From Gemmatimonadota bacterium (GTDB lineage Bacteria > Gemmatimonadota > Gemmatimonadetes > Longimicrobiales > Gaopeijiaceae), in NCBI GenBank assembly GCA_007125125.1, contig SLDT01000238.1, positions 1 to 43,599 on the forward strand: a stretch of 43,599 nt of DNA. Direction: 5' to 3'. The notes beneath the pieces are model-generated. The model saw only the letters and a list, made by a program, of their open reading frames with translations, ran no database searches and was not told the origin of the DNA. Position numbers and translations under genes: made by a program. Each line of letters opens with the position of its first letter. Within the stretch, counting starts at the first letter, position 1. Of this stretch, positions 26,487 to 35,349 are shown in pieces.

Positions 26487-27980
26487 CTACTCCGGTGGCA
26501 GGATCACGATCCGTCGGCGGACGAGATCGTAGACTCCGCCCGATCCCAGCCGGACCGGAGTGGCTTCAGGGTCCTGCCGCCTGTCGTAGAAGTGGACCTC
26601 GCTGCGCCCGATCACCTCTCCGAAGCCCTGGCGAACCACGAGGGCGGTGGCCTCGTCGACGCCGATGCCGAGGAGGGCCGGGTAGGTGGCGATGAGCTCC
26701 TCCATGTCGGCCTGGCGGTTCCGCTCGCTGAAGTGCTGGTCGACCGAGACGCCCCGGATGAAGCCGAGTCCGCGCTCGTAGCCCGGGGCGATGATGTTCT
26801 GGTTCCCGAGCGGGTCCCCGCGCGCCATGTGTGCCGCCTGGATCGAGGCACCGGCCGAGGAGCCCCCGATCGCACCTCCCCGCTCGAGGACCTCGAGCAT
26901 GAGGCGATGCGCCGTGGTCCCGTAGTACGAGTCCGAGAAGTTCCACTGGCGCCCGCCCCCGAACCAGATCCCGGTGGCATCGAGAAGGGGCGCGAGGAAG
27001 GCTTCGTCGGTGTCGGCCCTCTCCCGGTCCTTCGTGTGGATCCAGGTGGCGCTCGCCACCCCCATGTCGCGCCAGCGTCCGACGAGCCCGGGTTCGGAGC
27101 CGACCTCGTCGGCTTCGGAAGCGGGGACGAAGACGAGCCGTGCCTCGCTGCCTCCCGCCGCCTCGACGAAGGTCTCCATGATCGGCGAGGGCATCCCACC
27201 CCCGCCCACGATCACGAGCGTCCCCCGGGGAACGAAGGGGATCGGGGGGTGCGCCGGGGGGAAGGGTGGGAGGGTGCGTTCGATCGCCTCCCGGCGCCAC
27301 GCGGTGAGGTCGGCGAGGTTCGCGCGGCCGGGGCGGCCGGCCTCGAGGGTGACCTCGCGGGAGGCTCGTCCATTCGCGCTCCCGACGAAGAGGTGCGCCT
27401 CGCCGGCGAGAGCACGCAACCGACGTCCATTCAGCTCGAGGACGGTGCCGGGACCGAGGGTGACCCCGAAGGTCCGGGGGGGGAGGGCTGCGCGATCGGG
27501 ACCATCGGACTCGCCCAGGGCCTCCAGGAGTGCACCGGGGACGATGCCGGCCGAGGGACGCTCGGGAGCGGGGACGAGAACGACCCCCCCGGCGTCGATG
27601 ACCGCGCGCAGGGGCGAGTGGCTCGAGGATGGCGGGGCAGCGAGCCAGAGCGCAGTCAGCCCTTCTGTGGCCGCAGGCGCATGAACGATCTCGACTCCGG
27701 AGGCGGTGAGCTCCTCGACGAAGGCCGTCGCCCGGCTGCCGCGAGCCGCACCTTCCTCGATCCCGATTCGCGCCTCGTCCCCCCCGGCGAGCTGGTGGAA
27801 GCGGGCAAGCACTGCCTCGGAGAGTTCGTCCTGGTGCGCGACGAGGACAGCTCCCTGGATCCGGAGCTCGTCGGGCCACGCATGGGTGCGGTCGGGAACC
27901 GCGGGAGCCGGCGAGCAGGCCGCAGCGAGGAGTGCGGCGGTGAGTCCGGCGAGGAAGATCTGCTGCGGGGCCCGAGCCAT
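26487..27980 (-). CDS. Secreted S51-family (cyanophycinase-like) peptidase, lipoprotein
   Basis: 497 residues from ATG at 27980. Signal peptide with an LLAAAC lipobox near residue 22. An N-terminal part of about 200 residues has no clear family. The C-terminal S51 domain begins near GTLVIVGGGGMPSPIMETFV (about 250) and has the nucleophile in GGSSAGASIQAA (about 370-382), the WFGGGRQWNF loop and VDQHFSERNRQ, where S51 enzymes have their catalytic His. Cyanophycinases hydrolyse cyanophycin to beta-Asp-Arg; other S51 members are alpha-aspartyl dipeptidases. Exported forms are known in bacteria that feed on extracellular polymer. It diverges from nadB. Confidence 0.85.
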   Translation of the reverse strand: MARAPQQIFLAGLTAALLAAACSPAPAVPDRTHAWPDELRIQGAVLVAHQDELSEAVLARFHQLAGGDEARIGIEEGAARGSRATAFVEELTASGVEIVHAPAATEGLTALWLAAPPSSSHSPLRAVIDAGGVVLVPAPERPSAGIVPGALLEALGESDGPDRAALPPRTFGVTLGPGTVLELNGRRLRALAGEAHLFVGSANGRASREVTLEAGRPGRANLADLTAWRREAIERTLPPFPPAHPPIPFVPRGTLVIVGGGGMPSPIMETFVEAAGGSEARLVFVPASEADEVGSEPGLVGRWRDMGVASATWIHTKDRERADTDEAFLAPLLDATGIWFGGGRQWNFSDSYYGTTAHRLMLEVLERGGAIGGSSAGASIQAAHMARGDPLGNQNIIAPGYERGLGFIRGVSVDQHFSERNRQADMEELIATYPALLGIGVDEATALVVRQGFGEVIGRSEVHFYDRRQDPEATPVRLGSGGVYDLVRRRIVILPPE

Positions 27981-28145
27981 GCGGCACTCCGGGGAAGGGG
28001 TCCTTGGTGTTGAAAGGTGCTCCGATGATCTATCGTCCGGGGATCGTGTGCGAAAGGGGTGGGCCTGGCGGCCCCCCCTGCCGCTTGCCCCTGGAGCCCG
28101 GCTCCGACAGCTTGTGACTCCTTCCGTTCTTCCAACCTCGCGCCC

Positions 28146-29780
28146 ATGACCCTGCAAGCCCTCCCCGAAGCGAAGCCGGAATCCCTCGACGAGGCTGCCG
28201 TCCTCGTGATCGGAAGCGGGATCGCGGGGCTCACCTTCGCGCTGAAGACCGCGCCTCTCGGCCGGGTGGTCGTGATCACGAAGAAGGACCGCGCAACCTC
28301 GAATACGAACTGGGCCCGGGGGGGGATCGCGGCAGGACTGGGCGAGGACGACGACCCCGAGCTCCACCTCGAGGACACCCTGCGGGCGGGGGGCGGGCTC
28401 TCGAACGCCACGATCGCCCGCGGCGTCGTCGAGGAGGGTCCGGCGCGGGTGCGCGAGCTCCTCGACTGGGGCGTGCGGTTTCGGCGCGAGGGCGAGGTGC
28501 TCGCCCTCGGGATGGAGGGGGGGCACTCCCGCCGCCGGATCCTGAGCGCGGGCGACCGGACGGGGCGCGAGATCGAGCGAGCCCTCCTGGCCGCCGTGGC
28601 CGCCGACCCGCGGATCCGGGTCGTCGAACACCTCTTCGCTCTCGATCTCCTCGTCTGTGAGGGACCGGACGGCCGCGCCTGCGCCGGCGCCCTCGCCCTC
28701 GACACCGCCTCGGGGGCGCTCGTCGAGGTGCGGGCGCCTGTGACCCTGCTTGCGAGCGGGGGGTGCGGGCAGCTGTACCGCTACACCACGAACCCGGTCG
28801 TCGCCACCGGGGACGGGATCGCGATGGCCTGGCGGGCGGGCGTGCCTGTCGCAAACCTCGAGTTCATCCAGTTCCACCCGACCGCGCTCTGGCCTGCCGA
28901 GGACCCCGCCTTTCTCCTCACCGAGGCACTCCGGGGCGAAGGCGCCCGGCTGCGGACGATCGAGGGACGTCCCCTCATGGAGGGGGTCGACCCCCGCGGC
29001 TCCCTGGCCCCCCGCGACATCGTCGCCCGGGCGATCCACGAGCACCTCCTCGAGACCGGGGACCCGTACGTTGTCCTGGACGTCTCGGCGATCGGACCCG
29101 AGACGATGGCCGAGCGCTTCCCCGGTGCGCTCCAGGGGTGCCGCGAGCGCGGGGTCGACCTCTTCGGCGAGGGGATCCCCGTCGTGCCCGCAGCGCACTA
29201 CATCTGCGGGGGAGTCGTGACGGACCCCGTCGGACGCACGGCGCTCCCCGGCCTGCTGGCTTCGGGCGAGGTGGCCCACACCGGACTCCACGGCGCGAAC
29301 CGCCTCGCCTCGAACTCCCTCCTGGAAGCTGTCGTCTTCAGCCACCGCGCCGCCAGCCTTCTCCTGGAGGAAGGGCTGCCGGAGCTCCCGGCCCTCGGGG
29401 CGTCGGCCGTGGTCGCCGCCCCCGGTCGGGAGGCGCCGACCCCTGATCGGGCGCGCCTCGCCCTGGAGCGCGAGCGGCTACGCACCCTCATGTGGGAGGG
29501 GGTCGGGATCGTGCGCACGGATGCCCGCCTCGAGCAGACCGCTGCCAAACTCGAGGAGCTCCTTGACCGGCTGGCCCGGCTCGAACCGGAGGCCTCCGGC
29601 GGGGCCCCGGGTGTCGAGATGGCCGAACTCCGGAACCTCGCCACCGTCGGTTGCCTCGTCACTGCCTGCGCGAGGAGCCGGCTCGAGAGCCGGGGCTTGC
29701 ACTTCAACCGGGATCATCCGGAGGCCGACGATGCCTTCGTCCGGGACACGGTGCTGGTAGCCGAGGCTCGGAGGCGTTAA
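28146..29780 (+). CDS. nadB: L-aspartate oxidase
   Basis: 544 residues. It oxidises L-aspartate to iminoaspartate, the first step of bacterial NAD synthesis. FAD-binding GSGIAGL is at the N-terminus. Family features: NTNWARGGIAAG, the EFIQFHPTALW segment, TEALRGEGA, a PRD-like RDIVARAIHEH, HYICGGV, and the C-terminal GLHGANRLASNSLLEAVVFSHRAA. A helical C-terminal domain follows. nadA and nadC are not in this window. Start ATG at 28146. A 12-bp palindrome (GGCGTTAACGCC, 29773-29784) overlaps its stop, without a T-run. Confidence 0.94.
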   Translation: MTLQALPEAKPESLDEAAVLVIGSGIAGLTFALKTAPLGRVVVITKKDRATSNTNWARGGIAAGLGEDDDPELHLEDTLRAGGGLSNATIARGVVEEGPARVRELLDWGVRFRREGEVLALGMEGGHSRRRILSAGDRTGREIERALLAAVAADPRIRVVEHLFALDLLVCEGPDGRACAGALALDTASGALVEVRAPVTLLASGGCGQLYRYTTNPVVATGDGIAMAWRAGVPVANLEFIQFHPTALWPAEDPAFLLTEALRGEGARLRTIEGRPLMEGVDPRGSLAPRDIVARAIHEHLLETGDPYVVLDVSAIGPETMAERFPGALQGCRERGVDLFGEGIPVVPAAHYICGGVVTDPVGRTALPGLLASGEVAHTGLHGANRLASNSLLEAVVFSHRAASLLLEEGLPELPALGASAVVAAPGREAPTPDRARLALERERLRTLMWEGVGIVRTDARLEQTAAKLEELLDRLARLEPEASGGAPGVEMAELRNLATVGCLVTACARSRLESRGLHFNRDHPEADDAFVRDTVLVAEARRR

Positions 29781-29852
29781 CGCCAGTGGGGCGGAGCGGG
29801 TCTTAAGCGAAGTGCACTGTAACAAATTCGACTCACGAGCAAGGACGCGCCC

Positions 29853-31181
29853 ATGTCCATTCGAAGCCTGATCCTCGGATCGCTCCTGCTTTTGGCTCCC
29901 GGGGTCGCCCTCGAGGGGCGGGAGATGTCCCCTGCGCCAGCGGATCCCTGCCTGCCCGGAGTCCAGCCGGAGTCCGTCACCCTCTCGGAGGTTCTGCAGC
30001 GAGCGCAGGCTCTCGAGCCAGGCCTCGCGGTGGGAGAGCGGCTCGTGGCCGCGGCCGAAGGGGAGGCAAGCGCGGTTCGACGGGAACGTGTTCCCACTCT
30101 GGCCCTCGAGGGGATGGCGAACTGGGGTCAGCGGGTCAGTCCGGGTGAAGAGAGGGCGCTCGGGGTTGGCGAGCGGGCGGAGCTCCGGGCGCTCCTCGAG
30201 TTCGGGCTGCTCGAGAGCGGGCGGCAGGCTCGCCTCGTGGCCGCCGACCGACGGGTGGCCGAGGCGAGGGCGGATTCCGCTTCCCTTGCGGCTGGCTTCG
30301 AGATGGAGGTCGCGGCGGCGTTCGTCCAGTCTGCACTCGCCCTCGAGTTCGAGGCCACCCTCGAGGCCCACCGTGCTGCGCTCGCCGCACTGGAGGGGCC
30401 CGTTCGGATGCGTGCCGAGGCGGGGATGGTCACCGCAGGGGACCTGGCTCGCTTCGAGGACGAGGTGGTCCGATCCGAGCGAGGCCTCGTCGAGGCCAGA
30501 GAGGTGCGAGCAGGGGCTGACGCAGTGCTCAGGGCCCTTGCGGGTTCCTGTGTTTCGGCGAGGCCACTCGCTCCCGCCACGAGAGGCGTCGAGGTGACGG
30601 CCGAAGGGCATCCCGAGGTCCGGAGATTGCGGGAGGCAGCGGGGTCACGGGAGGCAGCCGCAAGGGCGATCGCTCGACAGGACCGACTCTCGCTCGGACT
30701 CGTGGGTTCGGCAGGCCCCACCCGTTCGAGGGCCCATGATCCCGGCCCGGTCGAACAGGAGTACCTGCTTGGCATCACGGGGCAGTGGCGGATCGACCCG
30801 GGAGGGGTGAGAAGCCGGCTGGCACAGGCCGAGCGCTCTCGATCGAGCGCGCTGGTCTTCCAGGCCGAACAGCTCCGCAGGGAGCAGGAACGGGCCATCG
30901 AGCGAACAAGGTTGGCACTGGACGGTGCAGAGGCGCGTGCCCTGCTCCACGAGCAGGAAGAGGCCCAGGCAGTCGAGTCCCGCCGCGTCGCGGCGCTTCG
31001 ATGGGAGGAGGGGGTGGGGAGCTGGAGCGAGCTCTTCCAGGCCGAAGACCGGCTCCGTGACGCGCGGAGCGCGACGATCGAGGCTCGGGCCGCCGTCGCC
31101 CTCGCATGGCTTGCGCTGGCCCGGGCCTCGGGGCAGGCCGGCGAGCTCCCCGCGTGGCTCGGCTCCGAGGCGGATCGATGA
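29853..31181 (+). CDS. TolC-family outer-membrane efflux protein
   Basis: 442 residues. Signal peptide at about 1-20, then two halves of long alpha-helical hairpins rich in Ala, Arg and Glu (ARFEDEVVRSERGLVEAREV, AQAVESRRVAALRWEEGVGSWSELFQAEDRLRDAR) with strand segments between, the arrangement of TolC/OprM proteins. As a trimer it would form the outer-membrane duct of the pump encoded by the next two genes. The ATG has AAGGA 7 nt upstream. Its stop overlaps the adaptor start (ATGA). A promoter is expected in the 72-nt gap after nadB; TAACAA at 29820-29825 is a possible -10 box. Confidence 0.88.
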   Translation: MSIRSLILGSLLLLAPGVALEGREMSPAPADPCLPGVQPESVTLSEVLQRAQALEPGLAVGERLVAAAEGEASAVRRERVPTLALEGMANWGQRVSPGEERALGVGERAELRALLEFGLLESGRQARLVAADRRVAEARADSASLAAGFEMEVAAAFVQSALALEFEATLEAHRAALAALEGPVRMRAEAGMVTAGDLARFEDEVVRSERGLVEAREVRAGADAVLRALAGSCVSARPLAPATRGVEVTAEGHPEVRRLREAAGSREAAARAIARQDRLSLGLVGSAGPTRSRAHDPGPVEQEYLLGITGQWRIDPGGVRSRLAQAERSRSSALVFQAEQLRREQERAIERTRLALDGAEARALLHEQEEAQAVESRRVAALRWEEGVGSWSELFQAEDRLRDARSATIEARAAVALAWLALARASGQAGELPAWLGSEADR

Positions 31182-32227
31182 GGGCGCCGCGGGGGAGGTG
31201 GACGGTGTCGGCTCTCCTCGGTCTGCTCCTGATCGGCTGCGGGGATGACGCCATGCAGGAAGACGGGGCCCGGGCTCCCCAGGCAACCCCGGTGGCAGCC
31301 TGGCGCGTCGAGCCCCTCGAGCTGGAGTGGGGCAGGAGCTGGGGGGGGGTGATCGAGCCCCTGCGGGCGCACCCTGTCGCCTCGCCGGTCTCGGGCGAGG
31401 TGGAGCGGGTTCTGGCGCGCGAGGGGGCGGTCGTGCGGGCGGGCGACTCCCTTTTCGTCGTGCGGGTGACGGGAATGGAAGACCGACTCGCGCCTCTTCG
31501 GGATCGGGCCATGCAGCTCGACGACGAGCTGGAGAGGTGGGAACGGCTCGCCGCCTCCGGTGCGGCTGGCCCGGGCGAGGTCGCCGAGGCCCGGCTGCGG
31601 GCCCTCGAGGTTCGGGAGTCGCTGTCCGATCTCGAGGCCACGGTGCGTTCCGGGGTGGTCCGGGCGCCGGTCCCGGGAAGGATCCAGGGCGTGGAGGTGG
31701 TGCGGGGAGGCATTGTTGCCGCCGGTAACCCCCTTCTCGTTCTCGAGGAGGGCGATCGCTGGACCTTCCGCGTTCGGGTGCCCGCGGCCGAGGCAGCCTT
31801 CTTCGAGAGGCCGGAGGCGCTGAGGATCCGGGATGATCGGGGCGAACTGGATCTGACGCCGGAGCGAGTGACCTGGACTGAGGACGCGGACCGTGGTGTC
31901 CTGGTTGTCGACGTACACCTCCGGGGCGACCCTCCGACTGGCCGTCGGGCGGCGGTGCTGACGCTTCGAACGGGGGTCGAGCCGCTCGTCGTGCCCTGGA
32001 CCGCCGTGGCGACGGATGGGGACGAGCACTGGGTGGCGCGCATCTCCGGCGAGGACCCTGGCACGGTCGAGCGGCGGGGCGTACGGCTCGGTCGGGCCTT
32101 TCCGGAGGGGATCGAGGTGATCTCCGGTCTCGAGTCCGGGGACCTCGTGGTACGGTTCGAGCCACGGACCCATCCGGAGGGGAGGGCGGTCGAGCCTCTC
32201 GTGGCTCGGCCGGGGGGCGAGAGGTGA
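31178..32227 (+). CDS. RND-pump periplasmic adaptor (membrane fusion) lipoprotein
   Basis: 349 residues. Signal peptide with LLLIGC lipobox near residue 22. The two lipoyl half-motifs are readable (VASPVSGEVERVLAREGAVVRAGDSL and VVRAPVPGRIQGVEVVRGGIVAAGNPL), joined by a short helical hairpin (LRDRAMQLDDELERWERL, EVAEARLRALEVRESL); a beta-barrel and membrane-proximal domain follow. It links the inner-membrane RND protein to the TolC-like duct. ATGA overlap with the TolC gene and GTGA overlap with the RND gene make a tightly coupled operon. Confidence 0.9.
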   Translation: MRAPRGRWTVSALLGLLLIGCGDDAMQEDGARAPQATPVAAWRVEPLELEWGRSWGGVIEPLRAHPVASPVSGEVERVLAREGAVVRAGDSLFVVRVTGMEDRLAPLRDRAMQLDDELERWERLAASGAAGPGEVAEARLRALEVRESLSDLEATVRSGVVRAPVPGRIQGVEVVRGGIVAAGNPLLVLEEGDRWTFRVRVPAAEAAFFERPEALRIRDDRGELDLTPERVTWTEDADRGVLVVDVHLRGDPPTGRRAAVLTLRTGVEPLVVPWTAVATDGDEHWVARISGEDPGTVERRGVRLGRAFPEGIEVISGLESGDLVVRFEPRTHPEGRAVEPLVARPGGER

Positions 32228-35200
32228 GCGGCGGGGACCCCACGGACGGACCACGCCTCTCCGTCGTGGGCACTCTCTCGGAGCGCCGGATGGCGGTCGG
32301 AGCGGCCCTCTCGATCGTGATCTTCCTCGCGGTCGTTGCACTCGTCCGAATGCCCCTTCTGCTCCTGCCGGAGATCCACTACCCGCAGGTTCGGGTGATC
32401 GCGGACCTTCCCGGGCAGACCTCGGGGGTGATCGAGGAGAGTGTGAACGAGCCGATCGAGGCCGCGCTCTTCGGAGTGCTCGGGATCGTGCGAATGGAGA
32501 GCCGCTCCGGCGACGGCCGAAGCTACATCGATCTCTTCTTCGCCCCCGGTTACGACCTGGATCGAGGTCTGCAGGACGTGACGCAGGCGGTGCAGCGCGC
32601 GCAGGGACAGATCCCGGCCGGGATTCCGGAGCCTCGGATCTTCGCCGTGGCGACGAACCAGGAGCCGGTCATGCACCTGGCCTTCGGTTCGCCCACCCTC
32701 ACTCCGGACCAGATCCGACGACGGCTCCGCTCGAACCTGCTTCCGCGGTTGCGAGAGATTCCCGGAGTACAGGCCGTGCACATGGGGCGCGAAGAGGTGC
32801 CCGAACTTGTCGCTGAGGTCGATCCCCACCGCATGGAAGCGGTCGGGGTGTCCCTCGACGCGATCGAGGCCGTGCTTCTCCAGGCCACGGCGGCCCCGGT
32901 GAGCGGGGCCATTCGAAGTGCCGGGTTCGAGGGGGTCGTGGTGCTCGAGGGGAACATCTGGGATCCGGCCCGACTCATGGAGCGCCCGGTCCCTGCCGCG
33001 GATGGAGCGACGACCGTTCCCCTGGGCGAGGTCGTTGCGTTGCATCGGGCCCCCTCGGAAGACCGCCTTCGGGTGCGCCTCGACGGTCGGCCGGCAGTGC
33101 TCGTCTCGGTCCAGCGGTCGCCGCAGGCCCATTCGCTCCGAATGGCGTCGGCGGTCCGCGACGCCATGGACGAGGTCCTTGCCAGCTCCGCGATGGGAGA
33201 CATCGAGGGCTCTCTCGTCTTCGACGACTCCCGAGTGACGCGGAGTGCCGTGATCAGCGTGATCACGGCCGCGGTGGGGGGGGCGATTCTCGCGATTCTC
33301 CTTCTCCTCCTGACTCTTCGGAACCGACGGCACACGCCCCTCGTGGCTCTCCTTGTAGGATCGAGCCTGGCGGCCACCATCATTGTCCTGACCGCGATGG
33401 GCCAGTCGCTCAACCTTCTCACCCTGGCGGGGCTCCTCCTCTCGGTGGGCCTTGGCCTGGACTACGCGATCATCTACTTCGACCGGCTGGACCGGATCGG
33501 CCCGACGGTCAAGGACGCGCATCTCCAGGCGATGAGGGATGTCTTCGGTCCCCTGCTGGGGGCACTCCTGACCACTGTCGCGGCCGTGCTCCCCTTTCTC
33601 CTCGTACAGGGTGCCGTCGCACTCCTCTTTCGGCCACTGATCTGGACCGTTGTGATTGCCGCGATCGCCTCGTTCGCGATCGCAGTCCTCGTACTCCCTG
33701 TCTTCGCGCGGGTCCATGGCTCGAACGAAGCCAGCCAGGGGAAGGCCGTCCTGCAACTGCAGCCCCGGGAGCCATGGTTCAGACCCAGACACCCCCTCGT
33801 CTCCTGGGGCCTGCTCGCGGGGGTCGCCATCGTGCTCGTGATCGGAGGTCGGGCGCTGGCCTTCGAGGTGCTCCCTGTCGTGGACGACGGGTTCGTCACG
33901 GTTCGGCTGGCCCATCCGGCGGGGGTCACGATCGACGAGATGGACCGGGCGACCCGCGAGGCCGAGGGTGCCCTCGCCACGCTCCCCGGAACGAGTGCGA
34001 TCTTCACCACGGTCGGCGGTTACTTCCGGGAGGGACTTCCCGCCTTCCGACCGGGCACCGCGGACTTCATGGTGAGGGTGGACGCAGAGGAGGCGGGTGA
34101 TTCACGGGCCTGGGCGGCCGAGGCGCGGCAAGCCCTCGGTGGGCTCGGGGTGCCGGGCCTGCGCGCCTCCGTGACCCCACCCCAGATCCGCGGGGTGCGG
34201 ACCCGGCTCTCGGACGCGGACCTCGTCGTCGTGCTCACGCGCGACGACGGAGACCTCCTTGCGCTCGGCGAGGTCGAGTCCGAGGTGCTGGAGCGTCTTC
34301 GCTCCGTTCGCGGCCTCGTGGACGTGCAGCGGATGAGGGGCGGGGTGAGTCCCCGCTGGCTTGCCGAGCCACGGGTCGAGTTCCTGGCTGCGCACGGCAT
34401 CGCTCCGACGGACCTCGAACGCACGGTCGCCTACGCCCTCGAGGGCAAGGTCCTGCGGCAACGCATGTCCGGAGGGGAGCCCCTGGCATTGCGGGCTCGC
34501 TTCGACCGCCGATGGTCCGGGGACCCCGGGGGGCTCCAGGAGGCGCGGGTCCCGACCGGAAACGGGAGCAGTGTGGCATTGCAGGACCTCGCGAACTTCC
34601 GGCTGGTCGAGGAGCCGACCCACATCGAGCGGCGCGACGGACAGCGGGTCGTCCGGGTTGCCGGGCAGCTCGACCCTGCGGGTCCCGGCGCGACCGCCGT
34701 CGGGCGCGCGGTGCGAGAGGCCCTCGCCGAGGCCGACCTGCCGGAGGGCATCGGGTGGTGGCTCGAGGGCGAGCTCGATGCCGTGCGAGAGACGAGCCGA
34801 ACCTTCGGGATCGCACTCCTGCTTGCGCTCACGATCGTCTTCGCACTCCTCGTGATCCAGTACGGGTCGCTCGCCCTCGCACTTTCCGGGCTCCTCGTCA
34901 TCCCCCTGAGCGGTGCGGGCGCGATCGTCCTGCTGGCCCTGCTCTCCCGTCCTCTCGATGCGATGGTCCTCGCGGGGCTCCTGATCGCGGTGGGAATCGT
35001 CGCGAACAATGTGATCCTCGTGCTATCCGAGGCACAGCATGCCGCGCGGAGAGAGGCCGGTACGAGCCTCTCCGACGGGCTGCGGCGGGCCGCCCGGGAT
35101 CGCTTCCGCCCGATCACCCTCACCGTGCTGAGCACGGTGATCGGAATGAGCCCGCTCCTCCTCGGAGGAGCCGAGGTCTTCGGGCTCCTGCAGCCCCTCG

Positions 35201-35349
35201 CGATCGCCCTGACGGGGACCCTCATCCTCTCGATCCCGATGGCCTGCTTCGTCCTGCCGGGCGTGGCGGCCTCGCTCGCGCGCGATCAGCCCCCGCCGTC
35301 GTCGGTGTCCGAGGCCCGCGTTGCCGACGAGGGTGCATCCTTGACATAG
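32224..35349 (+). CDS. RND-family inner-membrane efflux transporter
   Basis: 1041 residues, the usual AcrB-like size, from GTG at 32224. Twelve membrane spans in two halves with two large periplasmic loops, for example ALSIVIFLAVVALVRMPLLL (TM1), LLSVGLGLDYAIIYFDRLDR (TM4), LLIAVGIVANNVILVLSEAQ (TM10). It exports a substrate, not predictable here, using the proton gradient. By eye, of the AcrB proton-relay residues Asp407/Asp408/Lys940 only the first is kept (Asp413; the next is Tyr414, and TM10 has Asn928 at the Lys position). Such TM10 Asn forms occur in other RND branches. Its last 64 nt overlap the convergent S9 gene. Confidence 0.92.
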   Translation: MSGGDPTDGPRLSVVGTLSERRMAVGAALSIVIFLAVVALVRMPLLLLPEIHYPQVRVIADLPGQTSGVIEESVNEPIEAALFGVLGIVRMESRSGDGRSYIDLFFAPGYDLDRGLQDVTQAVQRAQGQIPAGIPEPRIFAVATNQEPVMHLAFGSPTLTPDQIRRRLRSNLLPRLREIPGVQAVHMGREEVPELVAEVDPHRMEAVGVSLDAIEAVLLQATAAPVSGAIRSAGFEGVVVLEGNIWDPARLMERPVPAADGATTVPLGEVVALHRAPSEDRLRVRLDGRPAVLVSVQRSPQAHSLRMASAVRDAMDEVLASSAMGDIEGSLVFDDSRVTRSAVISVITAAVGGAILAILLLLLTLRNRRHTPLVALLVGSSLAATIIVLTAMGQSLNLLTLAGLLLSVGLGLDYAIIYFDRLDRIGPTVKDAHLQAMRDVFGPLLGALLTTVAAVLPFLLVQGAVALLFRPLIWTVVIAAIASFAIAVLVLPVFARVHGSNEASQGKAVLQLQPREPWFRPRHPLVSWGLLAGVAIVLVIGGRALAFEVLPVVDDGFVTVRLAHPAGVTIDEMDRATREAEGALATLPGTSAIFTTVGGYFREGLPAFRPGTADFMVRVDAEEAGDSRAWAAEARQALGGLGVPGLRASVTPPQIRGVRTRLSDADLVVVLTRDDGDLLALGEVESEVLERLRSVRGLVDVQRMRGGVSPRWLAEPRVEFLAAHGIAPTDLERTVAYALEGKVLRQRMSGGEPLALRARFDRRWSGDPGGLQEARVPTGNGSSVALQDLANFRLVEEPTHIERRDGQRVVRVAGQLDPAGPGATAVGRAVREALAEADLPEGIGWWLEGELDAVRETSRTFGIALLLALTIVFALLVIQYGSLALALSGLLVIPLSGAGAIVLLALLSRPLDAMVLAGLLIAVGIVANNVILVLSEAQHAARREAGTSLSDGLRRAARDRFRPITLTVLSTVIGMSPLLLGGAEVFGLLQPLAIALTGTLILSIPMACFVLPGVAASLARDQPPPSSVSEARVADEGASLT

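Noticed and set aside
28010-28036. TTGAAA ... TATCGT as a nadB promoter
   Set aside because: Spacing is 15 nt and the -10 match is poor.
29773-29784. GGCGTTAACGCC palindrome at the nadB stop as a terminator or operator
   Set aside because: Short stem with no loop or T-run; perfect 12-mers of this kind occur by chance.
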